DNA from: DATHSY01 sp046729855
Lineage (GTDB): Bacteria; Actinomycetota; UBA4738; HRBIN12
DNA length: 49,791 nucleotides
Assembly (NCBI GenBank): GCA_046729855.1
Contig: JBKPHM010000122.1
Span: 1-49,791, forward strand
Reading direction: 5' to 3'
The position numbers and the translations under genes were made by a program. Below are positions 33,891 through 41,644 of the stretch, piece by piece (positions within the stretch are counted from its first letter, which is position 1; each line of letters opens with the position of its first letter). Below the pieces are notes generated by a model that made no database searches, was not told where the DNA came from, and was given only the letters and a program-made list of their open reading frames with translations.

Positions 33891-34229
33891 ATGCGAGCTG
33901 TGTTCGTGACCTTTCTCCTGCTGACCACGGCGTGTGGGTCGTCGAGCGCGGAGCCGTCGACTCCGTCGGAGGTCGCGTCGGCCGATGTCCACGTCCCGAG
34001 GGATGCGGCCGAGCGATACGCGAGAAGCCTCGCGAAGGCGGTATGGACGGACCTCCATCGGCTCCCGAAGGAACAGGCCGTCGCGAACATCCAATCCCAG
34101 CTCCAGGCGTTCTCGGACATCACTGGGTGCTCGATCACGGCCTCCCGCCGCGGGGAGCACTCGGCGGCCGGCCGCGGATCCGTGCATGCCGTGTATAGGA
34201 ACATCAGCGTCGCCGTGACGTGCCCATGA
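33891..34229 (+). CDS. Small lipoprotein of unknown function
   Basis: 112 aa. A signal peptide MRAVFVTFLLLTTAC ends in a lipobox (LTTAC), so the mature protein is probably lipid-anchored at Cys15 on the outer face of the membrane. The mature region starts with a Ser/Pro/Glu linker and has an amphipathic helix (YARSLAKAVWTDLHRL) and two further Cys residues (GCS and VTCP) that could form a disulfide. I do not recognise the family. ATG 33891 gives a normal signal length; ATG 33867 is an in-frame alternative with eight extra residues. Confidence 0.65.
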   Translation: MRAVFVTFLLLTTACGSSSAEPSTPSEVASADVHVPRDAAERYARSLAKAVWTDLHRLPKEQAVANIQSQLQAFSDITGCSITASRRGEHSAAGRGSVHAVYRNISVAVTCP

Positions 34230-34369
34230 GGAGGACGCCAACCGCCAGGCGCGGGCCAGCTTCGTATACCGCCCGCTGAAGATGCCGTCACGCCCCGAAG
34301 AACGACTCGGGGGCGCTAGCCTCTGCCGCCGCATATCGACCGCTGCTGGGGCCGGATCGTGGCCCCGGG

Positions 34370-34819
34370 TCAAGCGGCGCCGGCGACCTGTTCCACGAAC
34401 AATTGAAGCTCAGGGAGGTGGTCGTCGATGTGTCTGAACGCGGTCTCCGAGAACAGCTCCTCGGCCTTCGGCGTGACGTCCATCAGTGCGGCCATGGCCC
34501 GCACTGCGTGTTCGCGGGAGACGACGAGCTCGGCCTGAACATTGACCGGATCCATGTCGCGGCCTTCGGCGAGGAATCTCTCGTTGTTCTCGTCGGTGTT
34601 CCAGTCGAAGTCCTCGAACGTTCCGGCCTCGATCCTCTGGAGCTGATCGGCGACGACCGAGTTCCAGCACCTGATGTGCCAGAGCAGGTCCTTGACCGAC
34701 CACCTATCGGCGTTCAGCGTCGGATCGTCCATGCGATCGGACGGAATCCGGTCGACGAGGTCACGGAACTCGCGCCACCGCGAGCGCTCGGCCTCGAGAA
34801 GCTCTTCCTTGCGATCCAT
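34370..34819 (-). CDS. DinB-like four-helix-bundle protein
   Basis: 149 aa. The DinB/maleylpyruvate isomerase N-terminal fold is suggested by four helices and spaced His residues at the usual metal positions: WSVKDLLWHIRCW in helix 2 and HIDDHLPELQLF near the C-terminus. Members are metal-dependent and some use mycothiol or bacillithiol as cofactor; the reaction here is unknown. ATG 34819 begins MDRKEELL. It is divergent from the sigma factor gene with 421 bases between. Confidence 0.82.
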   Translation of the reverse strand: MDRKEELLEAERSRWREFRDLVDRIPSDRMDDPTLNADRWSVKDLLWHIRCWNSVVADQLQRIEAGTFEDFDWNTDENNERFLAEGRDMDPVNVQAELVVSREHAVRAMAALMDVTPKAEELFSETAFRHIDDHLPELQLFVEQVAGAA

Positions 34820-35240
34820 CGCTCGTCCTATCTGAGGCCCTCACGCGCCGATACGTCAACCCCCGCCCGCCAGCCGGTGCGTCCGCGCCTACGGCGACGT
34901 CCTCTTCCGCCCGGCGCCTTCACCCGGATCGGGGCGGACGTACCAGCATCTTCTTAATGGACCCGTCTGGAGCCAACGTCGTTCGTTCTCACCGGCCGAT
35001 CGGGCAGCGACGTCTCTTCTTCCTGGCCCCTGACGGGAACACGATCGCGTTCCATCGCGACTGGGGCGTCGCGAGCCATATCTCTGTCTCATCGATGCCG
35101 ATGGAGGCCATCTCTGCCGATTGACCAGTTAGCTCAGCATTTCGCCTCTCCGCATCCTGGAACCAGATGGTCTGTCCCCGTTTCTGGCGGACCGCCTTCA
35201 CCTTTCGGTCGGTCTGGCCTCCTAGAAGGGGAGGCACGAT
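34820..35240. other. Divergent intergenic region upstream of the ECF sigma gene
   Basis: No gene I can support: a minus-strand frame at 34989-35237 (82 codons) lacks a ribosome binding site and covers the sigma-gene leader. At 35217-35235 an inverted repeat GCCTCC-TAGAAGG-GGAGGC encloses the Shine-Dalgarno sequence of the sigma factor and could mask it. Confidence 0.4.
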
Positions 35241-35708
35241 GTGACTGTGAGCGTGAGCCGTGCGGGCGAGATCGAACGCCTGTACCGGGAGGCTGGAGAT
35301 CGGCTCTGGTGGGCGGTCCTCGCCTTCGCCAGCGACCGGGAGGTGGCGAGCGACGCGGTGGCCGAAGCCTTCGCCCAGGCGCTACGGCGAGGCGATGAGA
35401 TCCGGTCGCCGAAGCAGTGGGTTTGGCGTGCGGCGTTCCGGATCGCCGCGGGGGAGCTGAAACGAAGGAGAGCCTCCGTCCCCTTGGAGGAGGGTTGGTA
35501 CGAGATGCAGGAGCCGGCGCGCGAGTTGATGGAGGCGCTGCGAACGCTGTCCGAGAAGCAGCGCGCGGCGGTGGTGCTACATCATCTCGCCGGCTATCCG
35601 GTGACGGAGATCGCGCCCATCATCGGGTCCACTCCAGCGGCGGTGAAGGTTCACCTGAGCCAGGGCCGACGGCGTCTTCGGAGGCTGCTCGATGAGCAAG
35701 ATGCCTGA
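35241..35708 (+). CDS. ECF-type RNA polymerase sigma factor
   Basis: 155 aa. Region 2 (about 8-60, IERLYREAGDRLWWAVLAFA, then ASDAVAEAFAQALRRG) and region 4 (about 95-150, LSEKQRAAVVLHHLAGYPVTEIA and TPAAVKVHLSQGRRRL HTH) are clear; region 2 is short and divergent. GTG 35241 follows AGGGGAGG. The downstream membrane-anchored propeller gene overlaps by 17 bases and is the likely partner or anti-sigma factor. Confidence 0.87.
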   Translation: MTVSVSRAGEIERLYREAGDRLWWAVLAFASDREVASDAVAEAFAQALRRGDEIRSPKQWVWRAAFRIAAGELKRRRASVPLEEGWYEMQEPARELMEALRTLSEKQRAAVVLHHLAGYPVTEIAPIIGSTPAAVKVHLSQGRRRLRRLLDEQDA

Positions 35709-36780
35709 TCTCGACGAACGGTTCCGGCTGATCACGGGTGTTCGACCGCCCGACCTCTGGCCGGAGATCGAGCGGCGCCGGCCGCTTCTCGTGCCGGAGG
35801 GTCGGTGGCCTCGTCGTGCGCCCGCGATCGCGGTGGCGCTCGCAGTGGCCGTCGGCGGCCTGGCGCTCGCGGTCAGAGCCTTCCTCGAGGGACCGTCTGC
35901 GTCGCGACCCGCAACGGCCGTCGGCAACGGCGTCGTTGCGTTCGCGAGCGACGTCGCAAGCGATGTCTACGAAGGCGACACCCAGAGCGAGATCTTCACG
36001 ATGAGTGTCGACGGCACCGAGCGGGTGCGGCTCACGCGCGACCCGCAGGCGTTCGACGAGGATCCGGCCTGGTCGCCCAACGGGACCCGGATCGCCTTCA
36101 TCAAGGTCGGCGACCTCGCCTCGCCGGGCATCTACGTGATGAACGCGGATGGCTCCGACCCGAGGCAGATCCTGGAGGACGCGACGGGCCCCACCTCGCC
36201 TTCTTGGTCGTCGGACGGGCCGACGATCGTCTTCGAGACCGGTCTGGGCCACGAGCGCACGGGAAGCGGAGACCGCGACATCTACGCCGTCGACGTGTCG
36301 ACCGGCGACACGACGCGCCTCACGACCGATCCCGCCCGAGACGAGTACCCTGCGCTCTCGCCCGACGGCTCTGCGATCGCCTTCACGCGACAGAACGACG
36401 GCGATGCCGACCTTTTCGTCATGAACGCGGACGGCTCAGGTCTGACGCGGCTCACGAGCGGGCCGGGCATCGACCTCCGCCCGACATGGTCCCCGGACGG
36501 CGCCAGCATCGCCTTCGAGCGGGACGGCGACGTCTATGTGATGAACGCCGATGGCTCCGGCGTTGCCGCGTTGACCGAGGGATCGCCGGAGGATCGAGAT
36601 CCCACCTGGGCGCCCGACGGCACGTTGATCGCCTTTGTCCGAGACGGAGACATCTACGAGATCCATCCCGACGGTTCCGAGGTGACCGAGGTCACCGACG
36701 ACGGTGTCGGGTACTCCGACCTTGCATGGCAAGCAGTCCCGGCGAAGGTTCTGACGTCGACACCGAGCTCGCAGACGTAA
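35692..36780 (+). CDS. Membrane-anchored TolB-like beta-propeller, putative sigma partner
   Basis: 362 aa. A short cytoplasmic N-terminus (1-44, DLDERFRLITGVRPPDLWPE) looks like the start of anti-sigma-type proteins; one transmembrane helix (about 45-62) follows. The rest is a TolB/PD40 propeller of six to seven blades with recurring WSPDG(T/A)xIAF and VMNADGS(D/G) motifs, predicted to be extracytoplasmic. It has no HCC zinc-binding anti-sigma motif. The 17-base overlap with the sigma gene suggests co-regulation, so it may sequester the sigma factor in response to an external signal (inference). Confidence 0.87.
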   Translation: MSKMPDLDERFRLITGVRPPDLWPEIERRRPLLVPEGRWPRRAPAIAVALAVAVGGLALAVRAFLEGPSASRPATAVGNGVVAFASDVASDVYEGDTQSEIFTMSVDGTERVRLTRDPQAFDEDPAWSPNGTRIAFIKVGDLASPGIYVMNADGSDPRQILEDATGPTSPSWSSDGPTIVFETGLGHERTGSGDRDIYAVDVSTGDTTRLTTDPARDEYPALSPDGSAIAFTRQNDGDADLFVMNADGSGLTRLTSGPGIDLRPTWSPDGASIAFERDGDVYVMNADGSGVAALTEGSPEDRDPTWAPDGTLIAFVRDGDIYEIHPDGSEVTEVTDDGVGYSDLAWQAVPAKVLTSTPSSQT

Positions 36781-36842
36781 ACGACCGTTACGGCATCGTC
36801 AGAGGTGATGGGTCGGGTTAGAGTCGGGTTAGATTGGTCTGT

Positions 36843-37418
36843 ATGGCGTTCGAGGCACACCCGGTCACGAAGGAACGATGGCCCGATCTGGTTGAGCTGT
36901 TTAATCGGCCGATCGTTCGGACGTGCTTCTGCATGTATTACCGGAAGACCGGAGCGGGCACCGGCGTCGGCGAGAAGAACCGCCGTGCGATGAAGGCCCT
37001 GGTGGACCACGGGACCGTGCCCGGACTGGTCGGCTACGAGGATGGCGTCCCGGTCGCATGGGTCTCGCTCGGCCCCCGCGAGGAGTACGCGAAGCTCCGC
37101 CGATCGCCCGTCATGAAACCGGTGGACGACCGACCGGTGTGGTCGATCGTGTGCTTCTTCGTCGACGGCAACGCCCGAGGCAAGGGGCTCTCGGAGCGGA
37201 TGCTCCGGGCCGCCCTGGACTACGCGCGGTCGCGCGGCGCCCGCCTGGTCGAGGGCTACCCCGTGGACAACGACCGACGGAGCCATCCGGACGACATGTT
37301 CTTCGGCGCGAAGTCGATGTACGACCGCGCCGGGTTCCGGGAGGTGGCCCGGCGCAGGCCCACGCGGCCGGTGGTCCGCAAGGCGCTTCGGCCCAAGGGC
37401 TCTATGATGCCGCCGTGA
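36843..37418 (+). CDS. GNAT-family N-acetyltransferase
   Basis: 191 aa. Acetyl-CoA-binding region near VWSIVCFFVDGNARGKGLSERML (R/Q-x-x-G-x-G/A type loop) followed by AALDYARSRGARLVEGYPVD and YDRAGFREVARR. The N-terminal FNRPIVRTCFCMYYR segment is typical of a GNAT subgroup of unknown substrate. ATG 36843 is used; no ribosome binding site is visible, and TTG 36834 is possible. A tandem TCGGGTTAGA repeat (36813-36834) lies just upstream. The stop overlaps the GTG of a 13-codon frame preceding leuS. Confidence 0.83.
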   Translation: MAFEAHPVTKERWPDLVELFNRPIVRTCFCMYYRKTGAGTGVGEKNRRAMKALVDHGTVPGLVGYEDGVPVAWVSLGPREEYAKLRRSPVMKPVDDRPVWSIVCFFVDGNARGKGLSERMLRAALDYARSRGARLVEGYPVDNDRRSHPDDMFFGAKSMYDRAGFREVARRRPTRPVVRKALRPKGSMMPP

Positions 37419-37456
37419 GCCGCGCGGCCGTCGTGACGACCCTCGTCCTTCCCTAG
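37415..37456 (+). CDS. Possible leader peptide upstream of leuS
   Basis: Thirteen codons from GTG 37415 (GTGA overlap with the GNAT stop) encode MSRAAVVTTLVLP. It ends in a cluster of branched-chain residues: V-V-T-T-L-V-L. Peptides of this kind precede branched-chain biosynthesis operons in Actinobacteria and act in ribosome-mediated attenuation. Two strong hairpins follow before leuS. A poor start context and no U-tract keep this tentative. Confidence 0.3.
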   Translation: MSRAAVVTTLVLP

Positions 37457-37532
37457 CCGCGCGCGCCAACGCCGGCGTTCGCGGCACCTCCGGCCGCTCC
37501 GCGAGACGACCCCCAGGCCCGCGGCGGAGCGG
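37456..37532 (+). promoter_or_regulatory. Two leader hairpins before leuS
   Basis: Hairpin 1: GCCGCG (37456-37461) with CGCGGC (37480-37485), the inside closing further as AACG/CGTT. Hairpin 2: CCGCTCCGC (37494-37502) with GCGGAGCGG (37524-37532), nine perfect pairs. They occupy the 131-base leader between the putative leader peptide and leuS. They may form an attenuator or simply a GC-rich spacer; no T-box consensus was seen. Confidence 0.35.
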
Positions 37533-37587
37533 GATCGATACCAACCGATCGATCGGACCATCGGTCCGATGGGACGAGGGAGACGGC

Positions 37588-39921
37588 ATGTCCACCGCGG
37601 TAAGCCAGACGAGCTACGTGCCTCGCGAGATCGAGCGCGCGTGGCAGGCACGTTGGGCGGCCGACCGGTCGTTGTACGTCGACGTCCGGGACGCGGACCC
37701 AGCTCGCACGTTCTACAACCTCGTGGAGTTCCCCTACCCATCGGCAGAGGGGCTCCACGTGGGGCACGCGTACACCTACTCCGGCGCCGACACGTACGGG
37801 CGATACCTGCGAATGACCGGCCGAGAGGTCTTCCAGCCGATGGGGTTCGACTCGTTCGGCATCCACACCGAGAACTTCGCGCTGCGTCTGGGCGAGCATC
37901 CCCGAACCGTGACCGAGCGCACGATCGCGAACTACCGCCAACAGCTCAGGTCGATCGGCGCGGCGTGGGACTGGGCGCACGAGATCGTCACGAGCGATCC
38001 GTCGTACTACCGATGGACCCAGTGGATCTTCGTCGAGCTCTACCGCGCGGGGCTCGCCGTTCGGCGTGAGGCGCCCGTCTTCTGGTGTCCGTCGTGTCTG
38101 ACGGTGCTTGCGAACGAGCAGCTCGAGAACGACCGGTGCGAGCGGTGCGGGTCGCCCGTCGTCGAACGGACGATGCTCCAGTGGTTCCTTCGCATCACGG
38201 CGTACGCCGAGGACCTGCTGCGAGGGCTGGACGATCTGGACTGGCCCGAGTCCGCCAAGCGAGCCCAGCGGCGGTGGATCGGACGCTCGGAGGGGGTCGA
38301 GATCGACTTCGACGTTCCGGACCGCCACACGCGGCTACGCGCATTCACGACGCGCGCCGAGACGCTGTTCGGTGCGACGTTTCTCGCGGTGCCCCCCAGG
38401 CACGCGCTCGCCGGAGCGCTCGCGGTCCACCCAGTGACGGGCGAGCCGATCCCGATCCGGGTCGCCGACTACGTCGTCGTGGGCTACGGCGCGGACGCGG
38501 TGATGGGCGTGCCGGCGCACGACCATCGCGATCTGCGCTTCGCCGCCGCGAACGGGCTCCCCGTCGCGCGGGTCGTCGAACCGCCCGCCGACGTCGCTGC
38601 GCCGGCCGACGCCGCCTGGGTCGGTGAGGGCCGGCTCGTGCGGTCGGGTCCGTTCACGGGGATGGCGTCGGAGACGGCTCGTGAGGCGATCGCCGATTGG
38701 CTCGAGGACCGCGACGCCGGGCGGCGCGCCGTGCGCTACCGGCTGCGGGACTGGCTGATCTCGAGGCAACGGTACTGGGGACCGCCGATCCCTGTCGTGT
38801 ACTGCGAAGACTGCGGCGTCGTACCCGTCCCTCCGGGCGACCTGCCGGTCCTGCTTCCGGACGTAGCCGACGTCCGGCCGACCGGCACGGAGGTGTCGCC
38901 GCTCGCGGGGGTCGAGTCGTTCGTCCGCACGCCGTGCCCGTCGTGCCGGGGGCCGGGCCGTCGCGAGACCGACGTCTCCGACAACTTCCTGGACTCGGCG
39001 TGGTACTTCCTGCGATACCCGTCCAGCGACGTCGAGGACCGGCCCTGGGATCCGGACCGGACGGAGCGGCTGCTGCCGGTTGATTCGTACGCCGGCGGGC
39101 CCGAACACGTCACGCGGCACCACCTGTATGCGCGGTTCGTGACCCGTGCGTTGCACGACCGCGGGCTGGTCCCGTTCGCCGAGCCGTTCCCGCGGATCCG
39201 GCTGCACGGGATGCTGACCAAGGACGGCGCCAAGATGAGCAAGAGCCGGGGCAACGTCATCAACCCGGATCGCTATGTCGAGGAGCACGGCGCCGACGTG
39301 ACCCGGATGTACCTGTTGTTCATCGGCCCGTGGGACGAGGGCGGTGACTTCTCGGACGCAGGCGTCGCCGGGATCGAACGGTTCCTCCGGCGGACCTGGC
39401 GCCTGATCGTCGAGTCGCACACCTCTGGCGCTGGTGGCGTCGACCTCCGTCCGCTCGACCGGGCGATCGCGACGGTCGGCGGCGACCTCGAGGCGATGCG
39501 GTTCAACACGGCGATCGCGACGCTCATGGAGGTGGTGCGCTGGGCGCAGCGGGAGCGCGCCCGGATGACCGAGGAGGCGTGGGGTCGCGTCTCGCGGTCC
39601 ATCGTGCTGCTGCTCGCGCCGTTCGCGCCGCACCTCGCAGAGGAGCTGTGGTCGCGGATCGGCGGTCCGTACTCCGTCCATCGCCAGCCGTGGCCGAGCT
39701 ACGACCCGGCGGCGCTGGAGGATGAGGTCGTCACCCTCGTGATCCAGGTCGACGGCAGGGTGCGCGACCGTGTCCAGGTGCCGGCCGGGACGGACCGGGC
39801 CAGCGCGCTCGAGCTGGCGCTCGGGCGCGAGAATGTTCGCCGCCATCTCGTCACGGACGCGCCCGGCGACGTCATCTTCGTGCCCGATCGGCTGATCAAC
39901 CTCGTGTCGCGTCGCGGCTGA
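37588..39921 (+). CDS. leuS: Leucyl-tRNA synthetase
   Basis: Class Ia synthetase, 777 aa, shorter than most bacterial LeuRS (about 800-970). The signature FPYPSAEGLHVGHAYTY (HIGH variant HVGH) and KMSKS in DGAKMSKSRGNVINP are present. A zinc-knuckle region carries WCPSC and CERCG, and a second pair lies at YCEDCG and CPSCRG. The CP1 editing domain is present, with TTRAETLFG in place of the usual TTRPDTLFG and the conserved Asp in GVPAHDHRD. The anticodon-binding and C-terminal domains follow. ATG 37588 has GAGGGAG upstream. The stop shares a base with the next small ORF. Confidence 0.97.
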   Translation: MSTAVSQTSYVPREIERAWQARWAADRSLYVDVRDADPARTFYNLVEFPYPSAEGLHVGHAYTYSGADTYGRYLRMTGREVFQPMGFDSFGIHTENFALRLGEHPRTVTERTIANYRQQLRSIGAAWDWAHEIVTSDPSYYRWTQWIFVELYRAGLAVRREAPVFWCPSCLTVLANEQLENDRCERCGSPVVERTMLQWFLRITAYAEDLLRGLDDLDWPESAKRAQRRWIGRSEGVEIDFDVPDRHTRLRAFTTRAETLFGATFLAVPPRHALAGALAVHPVTGEPIPIRVADYVVVGYGADAVMGVPAHDHRDLRFAAANGLPVARVVEPPADVAAPADAAWVGEGRLVRSGPFTGMASETAREAIADWLEDRDAGRRAVRYRLRDWLISRQRYWGPPIPVVYCEDCGVVPVPPGDLPVLLPDVADVRPTGTEVSPLAGVESFVRTPCPSCRGPGRRETDVSDNFLDSAWYFLRYPSSDVEDRPWDPDRTERLLPVDSYAGGPEHVTRHHLYARFVTRALHDRGLVPFAEPFPRIRLHGMLTKDGAKMSKSRGNVINPDRYVEEHGADVTRMYLLFIGPWDEGGDFSDAGVAGIERFLRRTWRLIVESHTSGAGGVDLRPLDRAIATVGGDLEAMRFNTAIATLMEVVRWAQRERARMTEEAWGRVSRSIVLLLAPFAPHLAEELWSRIGGPYSVHRQPWPSYDPAALEDEVVTLVIQVDGRVRDRVQVPAGTDRASALELALGRENVRRHLVTDAPGDVIFVPDRLINLVSRRG

Positions 39922-40046
39922 TGCACGTCGCCGACATGGCGAGCACCGTGCTGTCGGCGAACGAGCTGCGCGACCTGCTCGCCCGGCGGACGGAGCGAAC
40001 CGCGGCGCCGGCGCCTGTGGGCAGGTCAGGCGCCGTCAAGGACTAG
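39921..40046 (+). CDS. Small ORF coupled to leuS (41 aa), hypothetical
   Basis: The leuS stop and this ATG share a base (TGATG). The 41 codons read MHVADMASTVLSANELRDLL, then ARRTERTAAPAPVGRSGAVKD and a stop. The first half could be an amphipathic helix, the second is disordered and basic. No family recognised. The overlap is the main argument that it is translated; codon use is like its neighbours. Confidence 0.4.
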   Translation: MHVADMASTVLSANELRDLLARRTERTAAPAPVGRSGAVKD

Positions 40047-40083
40047 GTCTTTCGTACCGATACGGGTGCGGGGACTTTCCACG

Positions 40084-41610
40084 ATGCCTGAAGAGCCACC
40101 CGAGCTCACGGAACGCATCCGTCACGAAGCGCGGGTCGTCGGTCTGCGCGACTTCAGGACGCCCTCCCTCGAGGCCGTCGAATCGCGGCGGATGCAGCTG
40201 TGGATCATCACCACGATCCTGCTGGTCGCGATCAGCGCGGGCGTCGCCCTGCTCTCCTGGCTGCCGGCCGTCACCGTCACGTGGCTCACCCCCAAGGGGC
40301 TGCGGTGGGGCGTGGTGGTGCTGTCGGTGGCGTTTTGCGCGTACGCGATCGAGAAAGAGCTGCACCTGCGGCGGCTGTCTCGGCTGCTGATCGATGAGCG
40401 GATCCTGTCCACGGCGCTGTCGAACCGCCTTCACGAGCTGAAGCTGATCCTCGAAGCGGGCCGGGCCATGAACTCGGTGCTCGAGCTCGAAGCCGTGCTT
40501 GACACGATCCTGCGGAGCGCGACGGAGCTGCTCCAGGCGGGAAGCGGTTCGATCATGCTCGTCGACGGCCGCGAGCTCGAGACGATCTGCTCGCTGGGCA
40601 ACGACGCCGCCAGGGGCCACCGCGTTCGGATCGGTCAGTCGATCGCCGGCCACGTCGCCCTCTCGCTCGAGCCCCTGCTGATCAGCGGGCGTGCCGACGC
40701 CGAGGCCTTCCCGGGTCTCGTCCGTCGCGAGCTCGCCGTCGAGAGCGCGATGTCCGTGCCGCTGGTCCATCGCGAGGCGCTCACCGGCGTCCTCAACGTG
40801 AACGCGGAGAGGGACCGCGAGTTCACCGAGTACGACCTGCGCGCGATCAGCCTGTTCGCCGAGCAGGCGGCCGGCGCGATCGCCAACGCGCGCCTGTACG
40901 AGGCCGAGCGGAGGCACGTGATCGAGCTGATGGAGCTGGACCGCCTCAAGACGCAGTTCATCGATCTCGTGACGCACGAGCTCCGGACGCCGCTCACGGC
41001 GATCGTCGCGGCGTCCGAGATGGCGAAGCGGCCGCAGCTGGAGGACGATCGGCCGGAGCTGCTCGACATCATCGAGCGCAACGGCAAGCACATCGCGGCG
41101 ATGCTCGACGAGCTGCTGATGTCCGTCCGGCTCGACCAGAACCGGGGCATCGGTCCGCTCGCGACCGTGGACGTGGCCGAGCTCGCGAGGAACGTCGTCA
41201 GGGAGTTCGAGCTAACGGGCCGTCCAGTGTTCCTCGACACGCCCTCGTCCGCACCGATCCTGTCGAACCTGGACGCCCTTCGACGTGTGTTCCACAACCT
41301 GCTCGACAACGCGCACAAGTACGGCGCCGCGCCGGTGCGAATGCTGATCGAACCCACGGCCGGTGGGGTGATCGTCTGGGTGATCGACGCGGGAGGCGGG
41401 ATCCCGCCCGAAGACCGCGAGCGAGTGTTCGATCGGTTCGCTCGCCTGCGCCAGGTCCACGGCAAGCCGGGGCTCGGCCTCGGGCTGTCGATCGTCCGCA
41501 GCCTGGCGATCGCGTTCGGTGGGTCGGTCCGGATCGAGGACGCGCCGGGCGGCGGCGCGGCGTTCCGCGTGGAGCTGCCGGCGATCCCGGCGCACCAGCA
41601 GGCCGGCTGA
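40084..41610 (+). CDS. GAF-domain membrane histidine kinase (orphan)
   Basis: 508 aa. Two transmembrane helices near residues 43-62 and 78-95 are followed by a coiled-coil, a GAF domain (about 130-280, with AGSGSIMLVDGRELETI and MSVPLVHREALTGVLNV) and a kinase core: H-box THELRTPLTAIVAASEMA, N-box FHNLLDNAHKYG, G-boxes VIDAGGGIPPED and GLGLGLSIVRSLA. No response regulator is adjacent. ATG 40084 is preferred over GTG 40066. It ends 34 bases before hemE and could be co-transcribed with the heme genes (inference). Confidence 0.88.
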   Translation: MPEEPPELTERIRHEARVVGLRDFRTPSLEAVESRRMQLWIITTILLVAISAGVALLSWLPAVTVTWLTPKGLRWGVVVLSVAFCAYAIEKELHLRRLSRLLIDERILSTALSNRLHELKLILEAGRAMNSVLELEAVLDTILRSATELLQAGSGSIMLVDGRELETICSLGNDAARGHRVRIGQSIAGHVALSLEPLLISGRADAEAFPGLVRRELAVESAMSVPLVHREALTGVLNVNAERDREFTEYDLRAISLFAEQAAGAIANARLYEAERRHVIELMELDRLKTQFIDLVTHELRTPLTAIVAASEMAKRPQLEDDRPELLDIIERNGKHIAAMLDELLMSVRLDQNRGIGPLATVDVAELARNVVREFELTGRPVFLDTPSSAPILSNLDALRRVFHNLLDNAHKYGAAPVRMLIEPTAGGVIVWVIDAGGGIPPEDRERVFDRFARLRQVHGKPGLGLGLSIVRSLAIAFGGSVRIEDAPGGGAAFRVELPAIPAHQQAG

Positions 41611-41644
41611 CGGTTCCGACCTGCTCGCTCCGTATGCTGGACGC

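Noticed and set aside
34989..35237. Minus-strand frame of 82 codons upstream of the sigma gene
   Set aside because: No ribosome binding site, overlaps the sigma leader hairpin and shows no family resemblance.
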